From Bacteroidota bacterium (GTDB taxonomy: Bacteria > Bacteroidota > Bacteroidia > Flavobacteriales_F > PHOS-HE28), in assembly GCA_014584605.1 (NCBI GenBank), contig JACTMO010000023.1, positions 1-64,000 of the forward strand: a stretch of 64,000 nucleotides of DNA, given 5' to 3'. A program made the position numbers and the translations under genes. A model generated the notes under the pieces. It had not been told where the DNA came from and made no database searches. It saw only the letters and a list, made by a program, of their open reading frames with translations. This document shows, in pieces, positions 5,550 through 15,852 of this stretch. Within the stretch, counting starts at the first letter, position 1. Each line of letters begins with the position of its first letter.

Positions 5550-7499
5550 ATGCACGCACGCGGTTCAAGATTTCTTTGGGTGATTGTTCTTCCGTTTCTC
5601 CTTCAGAACAGCACTGCCTGCTGCCAGCCGGGGGCATTGGACCATTCCTTCGCCCCATTGCTCGGTGTTCAATATGGGGAGGAGCCTTGGGGTTACGGGT
5701 GGGGTATACAGGCCATTGCACAACAACCCGATGGCCGGATCCTGATCGGAGGCGCATTCACCAGTTACGACATGGAGTGGCGGGGCGGTGTGGCCCGGAT
5801 TCATGCTGATGGAAGCCTGGACACCTCCTTCACGACAGGGGCAGGCATTGAACTGGGGGGGCTCGCGGTCCCGTCCGTGAACGCGATCGCATTACAACCG
5901 GATGGAAAGGTCCTGATCGCAGGCAGTTTCGATTCCTACAACGGGGTGGCAAGGGGGGGCATCGCCCGGCTGTTCCCTAACGGGGAGCTGGACACCACAT
6001 TTATTCCAGGCACTGGTGCCAACAACCACACTTGGTCGGTCGCGGTGCAACCCGATGGCCGGATCCTGATCGCGGGTGAGTTCACCCAATATGACGGTAT
6101 CAACAGAAATCGCATCGCCCGCCTGAACACCGACGGCAGCCTTGACGGATCCTTTGACCCCGGCACCGGCAGCAATGGACATCTAAGGCGCTTGGTCCTG
6201 CTGGCGGATGGCAGGATCCTGGTAGCGGGTGGCTTCACCCATTTTGATGGAGTGGCCTCCGGGAACATCGTGCGGCTGGAAACGGATGGTAGCCTGGATA
6301 TCACCTTTCATTCGGAACTGGGTGCCGGAGTGGCCGGGGCCGTCATGGACATCGCTGTGCAACCGGATGGCCGCATCATCGCTGTGGGCCTGTTCCATAA
6401 GAGGGTGTTAAGGTTATGCCCCGACGGAGGCTTGGACCCATTCTTCGATCCAGAAGAAGGGGCGGATGACTACCTGTTCACTACGGCCATACAGCCCGAT
6501 GGCAAGATCCTGGTCGGTGGCTCCCTTGGTGCCTACAACGGGGAAACCCGGAACGGCCTCGCCCGGCTCATGCCGGACGGTGGCTTGGACACCGGATTTG
6601 ATCCAGGGTCGGGCATAGGATCCGGCGCCACGGCATATATGATCTTGTTACAAGCAGATGGCCGGATCCTGCTTGGCGGGGGGTTTACCAGTTACGATGG
6701 AGTGGCCCGTTGGGGCATAGCCGGTGTGCAAGGTGGCACAATGCAAGCGGACAATCACCTTCGGCTGGGAATGCGTGTTTTCTTGGGAGGGCCATTCGAC
6801 CCTGTCCAGCAGCGCATGAGCGATGGCATCCGTTCCTTGGGCCTACTACCTACCAACGAACCATATACCGCCCTCGGCATGCCGCTGCCGGAGAGCGATG
6901 AGGCTTCCATACCTGAGGCTGTTATCGGTGGCCTGTGCGATGGCCGACTGCCTGTGGATTGGGTCCAGATCAGGATCAGCACGTCGGAAGACCCGGGGAC
7001 GACCATTGCTGGCCGCCACGCACTGGTCCTTGAGGATGGATGGATCGTAGGGACCGATGGCAGGCCCGGTGTGGCCTTGGCCGGACTGCCACCCGGCCTC
7101 TATCATGTCATGATCCTCCACCGGAATCATCTGGCGTGCATGACGGCCGATCCGGTCGAGCTGTCAACGACACTTGCTTCGGTGGATTTCACCGATCCAG
7201 GGGTCGCTACCTGGGGCATCGATGCACGTATGAACGTGAACGGCATAAAGGTGCTTTGGGCCGGTGATGTGAACGGCGATGGCGTGATCCGCTACACCGG
7301 CGGCGACAACGACCGCGACCCCATCCTGGTCCGCGTGGGCGGACTGGTGCCCACGAGCACCGTGTCAGGCTACTTCGAGGAGGACGTGAACATGGACGGG
7401 ACGGTGAAGTACACCGGACAGAACAACGACCGCGACCCGATCCTACCGAACATCGGAGGCGTCGTGCCCACCAATACCAGAATACAACAACTGCCCTGA
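5550..7499 (+). CDS. Secreted delta-60-repeat protein with dockerin-like tail
   Basis: 649 residues. Signal peptide MHARGSRFLWVIVLPFLLQNSTACCQ. Residues about 25-390 hold seven delta-60-type beta-propeller repeats (for example QPDGRILIGGAFTSYD, QPDGKVLIAGSFDSYN, GGIARLFPNGELDTTF). After a linker, the last about 90 residues carry two calcium-loop-like units, GDVNGDGVIRYTGGDNDRD and EDVNMDGTVKYTGQNNDRD, each followed by DPIL. These resemble EF-hand/dockerin loops in Bacteroidota surface proteins. There is no canonical T9SS C-terminal domain, so the tail may serve in anchoring (inference). The protein is extracellular and its substrate unknown. Confidence 0.85.
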   Translation: MHARGSRFLWVIVLPFLLQNSTACCQPGALDHSFAPLLGVQYGEEPWGYGWGIQAIAQQPDGRILIGGAFTSYDMEWRGGVARIHADGSLDTSFTTGAGIELGGLAVPSVNAIALQPDGKVLIAGSFDSYNGVARGGIARLFPNGELDTTFIPGTGANNHTWSVAVQPDGRILIAGEFTQYDGINRNRIARLNTDGSLDGSFDPGTGSNGHLRRLVLLADGRILVAGGFTHFDGVASGNIVRLETDGSLDITFHSELGAGVAGAVMDIAVQPDGRIIAVGLFHKRVLRLCPDGGLDPFFDPEEGADDYLFTTAIQPDGKILVGGSLGAYNGETRNGLARLMPDGGLDTGFDPGSGIGSGATAYMILLQADGRILLGGGFTSYDGVARWGIAGVQGGTMQADNHLRLGMRVFLGGPFDPVQQRMSDGIRSLGLLPTNEPYTALGMPLPESDEASIPEAVIGGLCDGRLPVDWVQIRISTSEDPGTTIAGRHALVLEDGWIVGTDGRPGVALAGLPPGLYHVMILHRNHLACMTADPVELSTTLASVDFTDPGVATWGIDARMNVNGIKVLWAGDVNGDGVIRYTGGDNDRDPILVRVGGLVPTSTVSGYFEEDVNMDGTVKYTGQNNDRDPILPNIGGVVPTNTRIQQLP

Positions 7500-7832
7500 T
7501 GCCCTGAACGGACCATGGTCGTACTTCCAAGGAGGCCATGTGATCACATTGCCTCCGTAGGTTTCGCGCAGTCGTCCCTGCCGTGCCTGCGAATCAGGTG
7601 TAGGTGGCGGGTCTGCATAGGTTCAAGGGTCGTGCTTGGTATGCGACAACTCAATAATGAACTTCAAGCTCTCAAGCCTGATCGCTCTTCAAGCTAGGCG
7701 TGGCCTGTGCGTGGCCCGCGTGAGCGATCGAGGCGGTTACCCCGCAGGCCCCTGCTCTGAGGGGCCGAGGAAAAGCGAAGCACCCGACCCGTGTGCTGGC
7801 TGGTGCGGTAGGTGATGGGTACACCCCCAAAT
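7500..7832. other. Intergenic, no gene seen
   Basis: Open frames here are short and have no family signal. A perfect 7-bp stem (GGCCCCT, loop GCTCTG, AGGGGCC) at 7747-7766 could be a terminator for the upstream gene or a small structured element, but no U-run follows. Confidence 0.4.
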
Positions 7833-7860
7833 ACACAAGGCCCCTTGCGGAGCCCTGTGT
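7833..7860 (-). terminator. clpB terminator hairpin
   Basis: On the minus strand a 9-bp stem (ACACAGGGC with GCCTTGTGT) and 10-base loop lie about 20 bases after the clpB stop. It is followed by UAUUUGGGGG. The same hairpin is found at 3770-3797. Confidence 0.7.
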
Positions 7861-7879
7861 TCATGCAGTACAGTTACGG

Positions 7880-10534
7880 TTACGCGCTCGCCTTTTCCTT
7901 CTTCCCCTTGCTTGCGCCGTTCCCGTTCTTCTCCTTCTCATCGATCGGCTTGCGCAGCACGATCTTCCCATCGAACACGTCGATCACCTGGGGCTTGCCC
8001 GTTTCCAGCGTGCCGGCGATGATCTGCTTGCTCAGCTCGTTGAGCAGTTCCTTCTGGATCATGCGCTTGATGGGGCGCGCGCCGAACTGCGGATCGAAAC
8101 CGGTGCTGCTGATGTGGGCGATCAGCTCCTCGCTGGGGATCAGGTGGATATCCTTTTCCTCCAACTTGTTCAGCAGCAGGTGCAGTTGCAGCTTCACGAT
8201 CTCACGCACGTCGCTTTGGCTCAGCGGACGGAACATGATCAGTTCGTCCACGCGGTTGAGGAACTCGGGGCGCACGGTCTTGCGCAGGAGGTCCATCACC
8301 TCGCCGCGGGTCTTCTCCACCACGGCATCCACATCCTTCTTCTCCAGGTTCTCGAAGTTCTCCTGGATGATGTGCGAGCCGATGTTGCTCGTCATGATGA
8401 TGAGGGTGTTCTTGAAGTTCACCACCCGGCCTTTGTTGTCGGTGAGGCGGCCATCGTCGAGCACCTGCAGCAGGATGTTCCACACGTCGGGGTGGGCCTT
8501 CTCGATCTCGTCCAACAGCACCACGCTGTAGGGCTTGCGGCGCACGGCCTCGGTGAGCTGGCCGCCCTCGTCGTAGCCCACGTAGCCGGGAGGCGCGCCC
8601 ACGAGGCGGCTCACGCTGTGGCGCTCCTGGTACTCGCTCATGTCGATGCGCGTCATGGCGTTCTCGTCGTTGAAGAGCACCTCGCTGAGCGCCTTCGCCA
8701 GCTCGGTCTTACCCACGCCGGTGGTACCGAGGAAAATGAATGAACCGATGGGGCGCTTCTCATCGCCCATGCCCGCGCGGCTGCGACGCACGGCGTCGGC
8801 CACGGCGCGCACGGCCTCGTCCTGGCCGATCACGCGCTTGTGCAGCTCGTCCTCCAGCTTCAGCAACTTGGTGCGTTCGGCCTCCAGCATGCGGGTCACG
8901 GGGATGCTGGTCCAGCGGCTCACCACCTCGGCGATCTCCTCCACATCCACCTCCTCCTTGATCATCTTGCTGTCGGCCTGCACCTTCAGCAGTTCGTCCT
9001 TGGCGGTGGCCAGTTCCTTCTCGGTCTCCTGGATGCGGCCGTAGCGGATCTCGGCCACACGACCGAAGTCGCCTTCGCGCTCGGCCTGCTGCGCCTGGTG
9101 CTTCAGTTCCTCGATCTTGTCCTTGGCGCTGTTGATGCGTTCCACCAGCTGGCGCTCGCTCTCCCAGCGGGCCTTGAAGCCGTCGCGCCTGCCGCCCAGC
9201 TCGGCCAGCTCCTTGTTGATCTCGGCCAGCTTGGCCTCGTCGTTCTCGCGCTTGATGGCCTCGCGCTCGATCTCCAGCTGCATGATGCGGCGGTCGATCT
9301 CGTCGAGCTCCTCGGGCTTGGAGTTGATCTCCATGCGCAGTTTGCTGGCGGCCTCGTCGATCAGGTCGATGGCCTTGTCCGGCAGGAAGCGGTCGGCGAT
9401 GTAGCGCGTGCTCAGCTCCACGGCGGCGATGATGGCGGCGTCCTTGATCAACACCTTGTGGTGGCTCTCGTACTTCTCCTTCAGGCCGCGCAGGATGCTG
9501 ATGGCGTCCTCGCGCGAGGGCTCGTCCACCATCACCTTCTGGAAGCGGCGCTCCAGGGCCTTGTCCTTCTCGAAGTACTTCTGGTACTCGTTCAGCGTGG
9601 TGGCGCCGATGCTGCGCAGCTCGCCGCGGGCCAGGGCGGGCTTCAGGATGTTGGCGGCGTCCATGGCGCCTTCGCCACCGCCCGCGCCCACCAGGGTGTG
9701 GATCTCGTCGATGAAGAGGATGATGTGGCCTTCGCTGGCGATCACCTCCTTCACCACGGCCTTGAGGCGCTCCTCGAACTCGCCCTTGTACTTGGCGCCG
9801 GCGATCAGCGCGGCGATGTCGAGGCTGAAGACCTGCTTGCCCTTGAGGTCCTCGGGGATGTCGCCGCTGACGATGCGCTGGGCGATGCCCTCGGCGATGG
9901 CGGTCTTGCCCACGCCCGGCTCACCGATCAGGATCGGGTTGTTCTTGGTGCGGCGGCTCAGGATCTGCAGCACGCGGCGGATCTCCTCGTCACGGCCGAT
10001 GACCGGATCGAGCTTGTTGTCCTTGGCGAGCTGGTTGAGGTTCTTGGCGTACTTGTTCAGCGCGTTGTAGGTCTCCTCCTGGCTCTGGCTGGTGACCTTG
10101 CTGCCCTTGCGCAGCTCCTTGATGGCCGCGATCAGGTCCTTCTTGGTGACGCCGTTGTCCTTCAGCAGCTGACCCACGGTGTCGCCGCTGTCGAGGATGC
10201 CGATGAGCAGGTGCTCCACGCTGGCGAACTCATCGCCGAACTCCTTCAGCGAGGCCAGGGCCTTGGTGAGGGCGTCGCTGCTGTGGCGCGAGAGGCTGAT
10301 CTGCCCGCCGCTCACCTTGGGGTAGCCCTGCACGATGCGGTCCAGCGCCTGCGTCATCGCAGGCACGTTCACGTTCAGCTTCTTCAGCAGGAAGGGCGTC
10401 ACGTCGGGGTCCACCTCCAGGATGCCCTTGAGCAGATGGCCGTTCTCGAGCATCTGCTGGCCGTATCCCGTGGCGATGGTCTGCGCCTGTTGGATGGCCT
10501 GCTGGGAGCGGATGGTGAATTTGTTAAGGTCCAT
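7880..10534 (-). CDS. clpB: ATP-dependent disaggregase ClpB
   Basis: 884 residues from the ATG at 10534 ([18 protein letters not shown]); the 30-codon upstream extension lacks family similarity. Clp N-domain repeats (about 1-145), first AAA+ module with Walker A GEPGVGKT (204-211) and Walker B ILFIDE (272-277), coiled-coil middle domain (about 410-525), second AAA+ with GTTGVGKT (603-610) and VVLLDE (671-676), then ClpB D2-small. There is no ClpP-binding loop, as expected. With DnaK/J/GrpE it resolubilises aggregated protein in the cytoplasm. The tail after FDGKIVL is extended and Lys-rich. It is monocistronic, divergent from the gene at 10770. Its 3' end is the source or relative of the remnants at 353-5118. 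Confidence 0.97.
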   Translation of the reverse strand: MDLNKFTIRSQQAIQQAQTIATGYGQQMLENGHLLKGILEVDPDVTPFLLKKLNVNVPAMTQALDRIVQGYPKVSGGQISLSRHSSDALTKALASLKEFGDEFASVEHLLIGILDSGDTVGQLLKDNGVTKKDLIAAIKELRKGSKVTSQSQEETYNALNKYAKNLNQLAKDNKLDPVIGRDEEIRRVLQILSRRTKNNPILIGEPGVGKTAIAEGIAQRIVSGDIPEDLKGKQVFSLDIAALIAGAKYKGEFEERLKAVVKEVIASEGHIILFIDEIHTLVGAGGGEGAMDAANILKPALARGELRSIGATTLNEYQKYFEKDKALERRFQKVMVDEPSREDAISILRGLKEKYESHHKVLIKDAAIIAAVELSTRYIADRFLPDKAIDLIDEAASKLRMEINSKPEELDEIDRRIMQLEIEREAIKRENDEAKLAEINKELAELGGRRDGFKARWESERQLVERINSAKDKIEELKHQAQQAEREGDFGRVAEIRYGRIQETEKELATAKDELLKVQADSKMIKEEVDVEEIAEVVSRWTSIPVTRMLEAERTKLLKLEDELHKRVIGQDEAVRAVADAVRRSRAGMGDEKRPIGSFIFLGTTGVGKTELAKALSEVLFNDENAMTRIDMSEYQERHSVSRLVGAPPGYVGYDEGGQLTEAVRRKPYSVVLLDEIEKAHPDVWNILLQVLDDGRLTDNKGRVVNFKNTLIIMTSNIGSHIIQENFENLEKKDVDAVVEKTRGEVMDLLRKTVRPEFLNRVDELIMFRPLSQSDVREIVKLQLHLLLNKLEEKDIHLIPSEELIAHISSTGFDPQFGARPIKRMIQKELLNELSKQIIAGTLETGKPQVIDVFDGKIVLRKPIDEKEKNGNGASKGKKEKASA

Positions 10535-10755
10535 GGTGTATCGCGGATCGCGTTGCGGTCGTTGGTGCTGTTCCTCCGCCCGGGGCCGGCTGGCTGCACC
10601 GGTGGCGGCGCCTGTTCCGCTCAAAGCAGGTTCCGATGCGTGAATGCTGTCCGGATGTCAGGGCCGGGGTGGTCGTCGCTGACGGGATGGCTGCGGAAGC
10701 TGCGGTCGGCCTGCACTTTCGGCAGTGTCGGTGACCACCTTGCATGCAAGGGAAG

Positions 10756-10763
10756 TACCTTCG
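10756..10763 (+). promoter_or_regulatory. -7 box, TACCTTCG
   Basis: Matches Bacteroidota TAnnTTTG except one base. The ATG at 10770 follows after 6 bases, implying an almost leaderless mRNA. Confidence 0.55.
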
Positions 10764-10769
10764 TTGGGG

Positions 10770-13700
10770 ATGCATCGCTTGGCGAAGTTCCTGCTTGCGC
10801 CGTTCCTGTGCAGCCTGCACCTGTGGGCCCAGGCGCAGGTGCACTGGTCGCGCACGATCGCCTCGCCGAGCGTGGAGCATGTGGCGGACGTGGTGGCGGC
10901 GCCGAACGGGGACCTGTTCATCACGGGGGAGTTCAGCGATGCCGCCATGCTCGGGGGCCAACTGCTGACGGCAGCGGGATCCACCGACCTGTTCGTGGCG
11001 CGGCTGGACCCGGCGGGCGACCCGATCTGGGTGGTGCAGGGCGGAGGGCCGGGACTGGACAGGGGGCTGCGGCTCGCCCTGGGCGCGAACGGCCGGCTGA
11101 TCGTCGCGGGCCAGTTCATGGGATCGGCCGATCTCCAAGGGACCTTGCTCAGCTCCCAGGGCGGTTCGGTGGACCTGTTCGTGGCGAGCCTCGACGCCGC
11201 GACCGGTGTGCAGCAATGGGTGGTGCACGGGGCGGGCCCCACGGGCCATGAACGACCCGGCGCGGTGTCGGTGGCCCCGAACGGCGATGTGGTGGTGATG
11301 GGTGAGTTCCGGGACGCGTTCACCTTCAACGGCGGCACGCTGCAAAGCACCCTCGACCCCGGCACCCAGCTGCCCGGCACCGATGTGTTCATCGCGTCGA
11401 TGACGGCCAACGGTACACTGCTATGGACCAGGCAGGGCCTTGCGCCGGCGGACGATGCGGCCACCGCCGTGGTGCACGATGCGGCCGGGAACGCCTACCT
11501 GCTCGGCCAGTTCAGCGATACCATCACCTTCGACCAGACCCACTTCAACACCTGGGACGATGCGCTCTTCCTGTTGAAGCTGAACGGCGCCGGCCAGGAG
11601 CAGTGGTTCCGCCGCTGCGGGGGCGCGATGCTGAACCGGGGCGCCGACCTGCGCTGGCGGCCTGGGGACGGCCTGTACCTGCTGGGCGAACTGCAGGGGG
11701 TGATGAGCTTCGAGGACGGCAGCCCCGACCAGGTGTCCGAGCTCGATCCAGAGAGCTATTTCCTCCTGCGCGCCGACGAACAGGGGCAGTTCATCGCGGC
11801 GGTGAGCCGCGGGTCGCAAGGCGATGTGGACGTCGCGCGGCTGGCCCTGACGGCCGACACGGTGGCGGTGTACGGCAGCTTCGGCTGCCAGTTCACGGAC
11901 CTGGCCCAGGTCCATGGCGACGGGGTGTTCCTGGCGGTGGGCGCGCCGGACCTCTTCATCGCACGGCACCGCGCCGACGACCTTTCCTTCCTGGATGCGC
12001 AGCAGTTCGGTGGGGCGGGGGAGAAGCGCGCGGGTGGGATCGCGGCACAGGCCGACGGGCAGCTGGTGTTCACCGGTTCCTTCGACCACCTGCTGGTGTT
12101 CCCGGCGGACGCCTCGTTCAGCGCATCGCTCTCCTCGCCGAACGAGCTGGTGGTCTCGCCCCAGCCGCCGGGTTATTGCGGCGATCCGGACTACGGCCGC
12201 TATGCCGGCGAGCGGAGCACGGGCCTGCTGGACGGCTTCGTCGCGCGCGGGTTCGTGAGCGGCCGCACGCCCTACGACATCTGGGAGCGGACGGGTGGCG
12301 CGTGCGACCGCAGTGCGGGCGCGTTGTGCCTGGGCCTGTTCATGCCGCTCGTGGATCACATGACCGACTCCTGCATCACGGCGCGTACCGAGTGCGGGCG
12401 CTTCTGGCTCGGGATCGACACCACGTTCAGCTACTCGACGGAGGACTACGATGGGTCCTCCGACATCGGCCCCGCGATGCAGTTCCAGTGGAGCACGGGC
12501 AGTACCGCGGACAGCACCTGCGTGAACGTTTCCGGGCCGGTCTCCCTGACGGCAGGTTTCTCCAACGGCTGTGCGGTGCTCTCCGCCACCGTGCTGGCCG
12601 AGGTGCTGGTCGGGCCGGACCCTCCGCTGATCACCGATTCGCATGGGTACAACGTCATGACCGCCCTGCCCAGCACCCTGGTGGAGCTGTGCCCGGGCGA
12701 CAGCGCGACGCTCACCTGCGACAACTACATGGGCGGGCCCTTCAGCTACTGGACCGATGGCGACACGGTGGTGCACGCGCAGTCCGTGGTCACCGATACC
12801 ACCGGCACGTGGACCTTCCATGTGGAGATGCCCAACGGCTGCGACGGGAATACCACGGTGAACGTCGCCGTGGTGCCCTACGTCCCGATCCCCGCGCTGA
12901 CGCTGGAGCTGGACCACCTGTTCCCGCAGGACCTGGACCACAACGACAGCCTGGTGCTCTGCGGCCTGGGGTTGCTCGAACTGGAGCTGGACATGCAGTG
13001 GTCCGAGAACGGACAGCCCTGCGATCTGGACCCCGTGCTGAACTACGGCCTGTACACCTCGGGCTTCCTGCAACTGGTGCTTCAGGACACGAGCAACCTG
13101 AGCACCGGCCTGTATCCGCCGCAGCAGAGCGGCTGGTTCGTGCTGGAGACGCGCGTGGTGGTCACCAACCAGCCCTGCTCCGACAGCCTGGTCTTCCTGT
13201 TCACCGACAGCATCCACCTGGTCTTCGCGGACCCTGCCCCGCCGGCGCTCACCCTGAACGCGCCGCCCTTCCTGTGCCCCGGCCAGGCGGCGTGGCTGGT
13301 GGCCGATTGCCCCACCTGCTTCAGCTGGCAGTGGGTGGGCCAGCAGTTCCTGGACATCGATCAGGACAGCGCGCAGGTGGCGGCCTTCGGCTACTACGCG
13401 GTGCATGTGATGGCGGTGGACAGCAACGGCTGCCCGAGCCAGGCCTACGCCGATGTGTTCCTGGACGCACCGCCCATACCGCAGGTGCTGGTGGTGCCCG
13501 AGGTGTTGTGCCCGGACAGCGGGGCGACGCTCATCGGCACGGTGCCGGGCACCTACAGCTGGTTCGGCCCAAACGGTGCCCTTCCGGACAGCGGTTCCAT
13601 CGCCTACGTCACCGAACCCGGGCTGTACTACTGCGATGTGATGACCGACCAGGGCTGCGCGGTGCAATCGCCGCCGGTGGAACTGCTCCCGTACCAGCCG

Positions 13701-15098
13701 CCCGCCCTCAACCTGCTGCCGGACGGCAGCCTGTGCGGTCCGGCGGACAGTGTGCTGCTGCAGGTGAACGCCGAAGCGGTGACCGCCATCGCCTGGGCCG
13801 CACCGCTGAGCGGGAGCGACCCCATCCAGGTGGTCCAGCAGCCGGGCCTGTACAGCGTGGAGGTCACCTCATGCGGCATCGACACCACCCTGCAGGCCCA
13901 GGTCGGGCTGGTGCCGCCGGTGGCGCAGCTGCTCACCCCGGGGCCCTACGCGCTCTGCCCCGGCGACAGCGTGCCACTGGCCGTGGTCCCCTTGGGCGGT
14001 GGCGCGCTCTGGTGGCCGGGCGGGCTGGTGGGCGACAGCATCTGGGCGACCTTCCCCGGCGACTGGTGGGCCGTGGTCTTCGATGCGGGCGGATGCACCG
14101 CGATCTCCGACACCGTGACGGTGACCGCCGTGACCTTCGACCAGCCCGTGACGGCCAGCGACACCGCAGGCTGCGTGGGCAGCACCGTGCTGCTGGAGGC
14201 CAGCGGCAGCGGGCAGCTCACCTGGTTTGCCGACAGCACCGGGCAGCAGCCGCTGGGCACGGGGCCCGGGCTGCAGGTCACCGTACCGCCAGACGGCACC
14301 ATCGTGTTCGTGAACCAGGGGATCGACGGCTGCACCACATTGCCCGTGCCCGTCCAGGTGCTGGCGCTGGCGACACCGCCGGCACCGGTGCTGGACACGC
14401 CATGGGTCTTCTGCGTGGGCGCCGATACGGTGCTCCACGCGGAGGGCACTGCCGGCGCAGCCTTCACCTGGACCACACCGGGGGGAACGCTGAGCGGACC
14501 GTCGGTGGCGATCGACGATGCGGGCCCGGACGATGCCGGACCGTACATCTGTACGCTCACGGCGAGCGGATGCACGGGCCCGGGAGCGGTCGGCGAGCTG
14601 GTGCTCCTCCCCGGCAGCATCATCGACTTCGACCCCGTGGTGGGCTGCGCAGGCTCGCCGGTATGGCTGGTGGTGGGGCCGGGGCTCAGCGCCATCGTGT
14701 GGTCCAACGGTGCGCTGGGCGACAGCGCGATGGTCACCGGTGCGGGCGCGTACACGATGACGGCCCTGGATGCCGACGGCTGTTCGGTGAGCGGCACGGT
14801 GACGGTGCGGTTCGAACCCTGCGACCTCGAGGTGCCCAACGTGTTCAGCCCGAACGGCGACGGCGCCAACGATGCGGTGGTGCTGGATGCACCGTACGGC
14901 GGCACACTGGAACTCCAGGTGTTCAACCGGTGGGGGCAGCGGCTGTACCTCGGCAGCGGGTCGCATGTGGAGTGGAATGGACGCAGCGGCCTTAGCGGCG
15001 AGCTCGTCCCGGAGGGAACGTATTTCTACACGCTGGAGCTGCAGACCTTTACCGGGGTCGGGCGCACCTTGCGGGGGACCTTCCAGCTGCTGCGGTAG
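10770..15098 (+). CDS. Very large T9SS-exported propeller/Ig-like protein
   Basis: 1442 residues from the ATG at 10770, which opens a signal peptide (MHRLAKFLLAPFLCSLHLWAQAQ); an upstream GTG would place 15 extra residues before it. Residues about 25-480 are beta-propeller-type repeats (APNGDLFITGEFSDAAMLGG, STDLFVARLDPAGD). A long array of Ig/PKD-like domains follows with recurring LCPGD/CPGDS and TYSW or AITW motifs. The end (CDLEVPNVFSPNGDGANDAV, VFNRWGQRLY, LVPEGTYFYTLEL) is the gliding-motility-associated type B T9SS sorting domain. Such proteins are exported across the outer membrane and often act as adhesins. Ligand unknown. Confidence 0.9.
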   Translation: MHRLAKFLLAPFLCSLHLWAQAQVHWSRTIASPSVEHVADVVAAPNGDLFITGEFSDAAMLGGQLLTAAGSTDLFVARLDPAGDPIWVVQGGGPGLDRGLRLALGANGRLIVAGQFMGSADLQGTLLSSQGGSVDLFVASLDAATGVQQWVVHGAGPTGHERPGAVSVAPNGDVVVMGEFRDAFTFNGGTLQSTLDPGTQLPGTDVFIASMTANGTLLWTRQGLAPADDAATAVVHDAAGNAYLLGQFSDTITFDQTHFNTWDDALFLLKLNGAGQEQWFRRCGGAMLNRGADLRWRPGDGLYLLGELQGVMSFEDGSPDQVSELDPESYFLLRADEQGQFIAAVSRGSQGDVDVARLALTADTVAVYGSFGCQFTDLAQVHGDGVFLAVGAPDLFIARHRADDLSFLDAQQFGGAGEKRAGGIAAQADGQLVFTGSFDHLLVFPADASFSASLSSPNELVVSPQPPGYCGDPDYGRYAGERSTGLLDGFVARGFVSGRTPYDIWERTGGACDRSAGALCLGLFMPLVDHMTDSCITARTECGRFWLGIDTTFSYSTEDYDGSSDIGPAMQFQWSTGSTADSTCVNVSGPVSLTAGFSNGCAVLSATVLAEVLVGPDPPLITDSHGYNVMTALPSTLVELCPGDSATLTCDNYMGGPFSYWTDGDTVVHAQSVVTDTTGTWTFHVEMPNGCDGNTTVNVAVVPYVPIPALTLELDHLFPQDLDHNDSLVLCGLGLLELELDMQWSENGQPCDLDPVLNYGLYTSGFLQLVLQDTSNLSTGLYPPQQSGWFVLETRVVVTNQPCSDSLVFLFTDSIHLVFADPAPPALTLNAPPFLCPGQAAWLVADCPTCFSWQWVGQQFLDIDQDSAQVAAFGYYAVHVMAVDSNGCPSQAYADVFLDAPPIPQVLVVPEVLCPDSGATLIGTVPGTYSWFGPNGALPDSGSIAYVTEPGLYYCDVMTDQGCAVQSPPVELLPYQPPALNLLPDGSLCGPADSVLLQVNAEAVTAIAWAAPLSGSDPIQVVQQPGLYSVEVTSCGIDTTLQAQVGLVPPVAQLLTPGPYALCPGDSVPLAVVPLGGGALWWPGGLVGDSIWATFPGDWWAVVFDAGGCTAISDTVTVTAVTFDQPVTASDTAGCVGSTVLLEASGSGQLTWFADSTGQQPLGTGPGLQVTVPPDGTIVFVNQGIDGCTTLPVPVQVLALATPPAPVLDTPWVFCVGADTVLHAEGTAGAAFTWTTPGGTLSGPSVAIDDAGPDDAGPYICTLTASGCTGPGAVGELVLLPGSIIDFDPVVGCAGSPVWLVVGPGLSAIVWSNGALGDSAMVTGAGAYTMTALDADGCSVSGTVTVRFEPCDLEVPNVFSPNGDGANDAVVLDAPYGGTLELQVFNRWGQRLYLGSGSHVEWNGRSGLSGELVPEGTYFYTLELQTFTGVGRTLRGTFQLLR

Positions 15099-15233
15099 CG
15101 CCCGCCGACGCGGGTGGGCGGTGTGACGTGGTCGTGGGTTCCAGGGTCGGTGTGCGATCCTTCGGGCAAGGTGCACGGACCGACCGAGGTCCGTTCGGAA
15201 CCGCTGCTGCGGACGTGCATGACCCCACCGCCC

Positions 15234-15241
15234 TACCTTCG
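15234..15241 (+). promoter_or_regulatory. -7 box, TACCTTCG
   Basis: Eight bases before the ATG at 15250. Same placement as at 10756, 25747 and 42525. Confidence 0.55.
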
Positions 15242-15249
15242 ACGCCCGC

Positions 15250-15852
15250 ATGCGAAACGCGTTCCTGCTCGCTCTGCTCGCCCTGTCTCCCGTCCTTCAC
15301 GGCCAGGCGAGGCCGCTGCCCATCGCGGTCTCGGTGTTCAACACTTCCACGGCGGTGCCGTACACCCGTTTCCTTACCACGCCGGTGCATCCGGGCGTCC
15401 AGGTGGGCACGGAGTTCGATCATCGGGTGCGGGAGTGCTCGCGGTTGTTCCAGAGCGTGTACCTGAACTACTTCTACCACAAACACCTGGCACAGGGCAT
15501 CGGGATCGGTTCGGAACTGGGCTATGAGCATCGCGTGTGGCGGGGCCTGGTCGCCGAGGCGCGCTTCGGCCTGGGATTCACCCACACCTTCACCACCGCC
15601 GTGGAGTACACCTTCTCCAACGGTCGTTACGAACGCAAGGGCGACCGGGGCAACGCGCGCCTCACGCCATCGCTCTCCCTGGACCTCGCTTACTACCTGC
15701 GTCGGGACGACCGCAACGCGCCCAAGGTCTTCCTCCGCTACCAGTCGTGGGTGGAGTATCCGTACTCCCCGGACTTCATTCCGGTCATGGCACACATCAA
15801 CCTGCACCTCGGCGTTCGGTTCACCATTCAACGGAAAGGCAGCGATGCATAG
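15250..15852 (+). CDS. Outer-membrane beta-barrel-like protein
   Basis: 200 residues. Signal peptide MRNAFLLALLALSPVLHGQA. The rest alternates polar and aromatic residues in strands (SVYLNYFYHKHLAQGIGIGS, LVAEARFGLGFTHTFTTAVE, SLSLDLAYYLRR, LHLGVRFTIQ), with an aromatic-rich end as in small outer-membrane barrels. No family is recognised with confidence. Its stop overlaps the start of the next gene by 8 bases, suggesting co-transcription with the beta-lactamase-fold lipoprotein. Confidence 0.7.
   Translation: MRNAFLLALLALSPVLHGQARPLPIAVSVFNTSTAVPYTRFLTTPVHPGVQVGTEFDHRVRECSRLFQSVYLNYFYHKHLAQGIGIGSELGYEHRVWRGLVAEARFGLGFTHTFTTAVEYTFSNGRYERKGDRGNARLTPSLSLDLAYYLRRDDRNAPKVFLRYQSWVEYPYSPDFIPVMAHINLHLGVRFTIQRKGSDA

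Noticed and set aside
8840-11251. 803-codon open frame opposite clpB
   Set aside because: It is antisense to clpB, is Leu/His/Val-rich, lacks any family motif and runs into the next gene. It is a GC-driven shadow of a well-supported gene.
11423-14995. 1190-codon frame overlapping the large secreted protein
   Set aside because: Arg/Gly/Pro-rich translation with no domains. The frame at 10770 has a signal peptide and a sorting domain.
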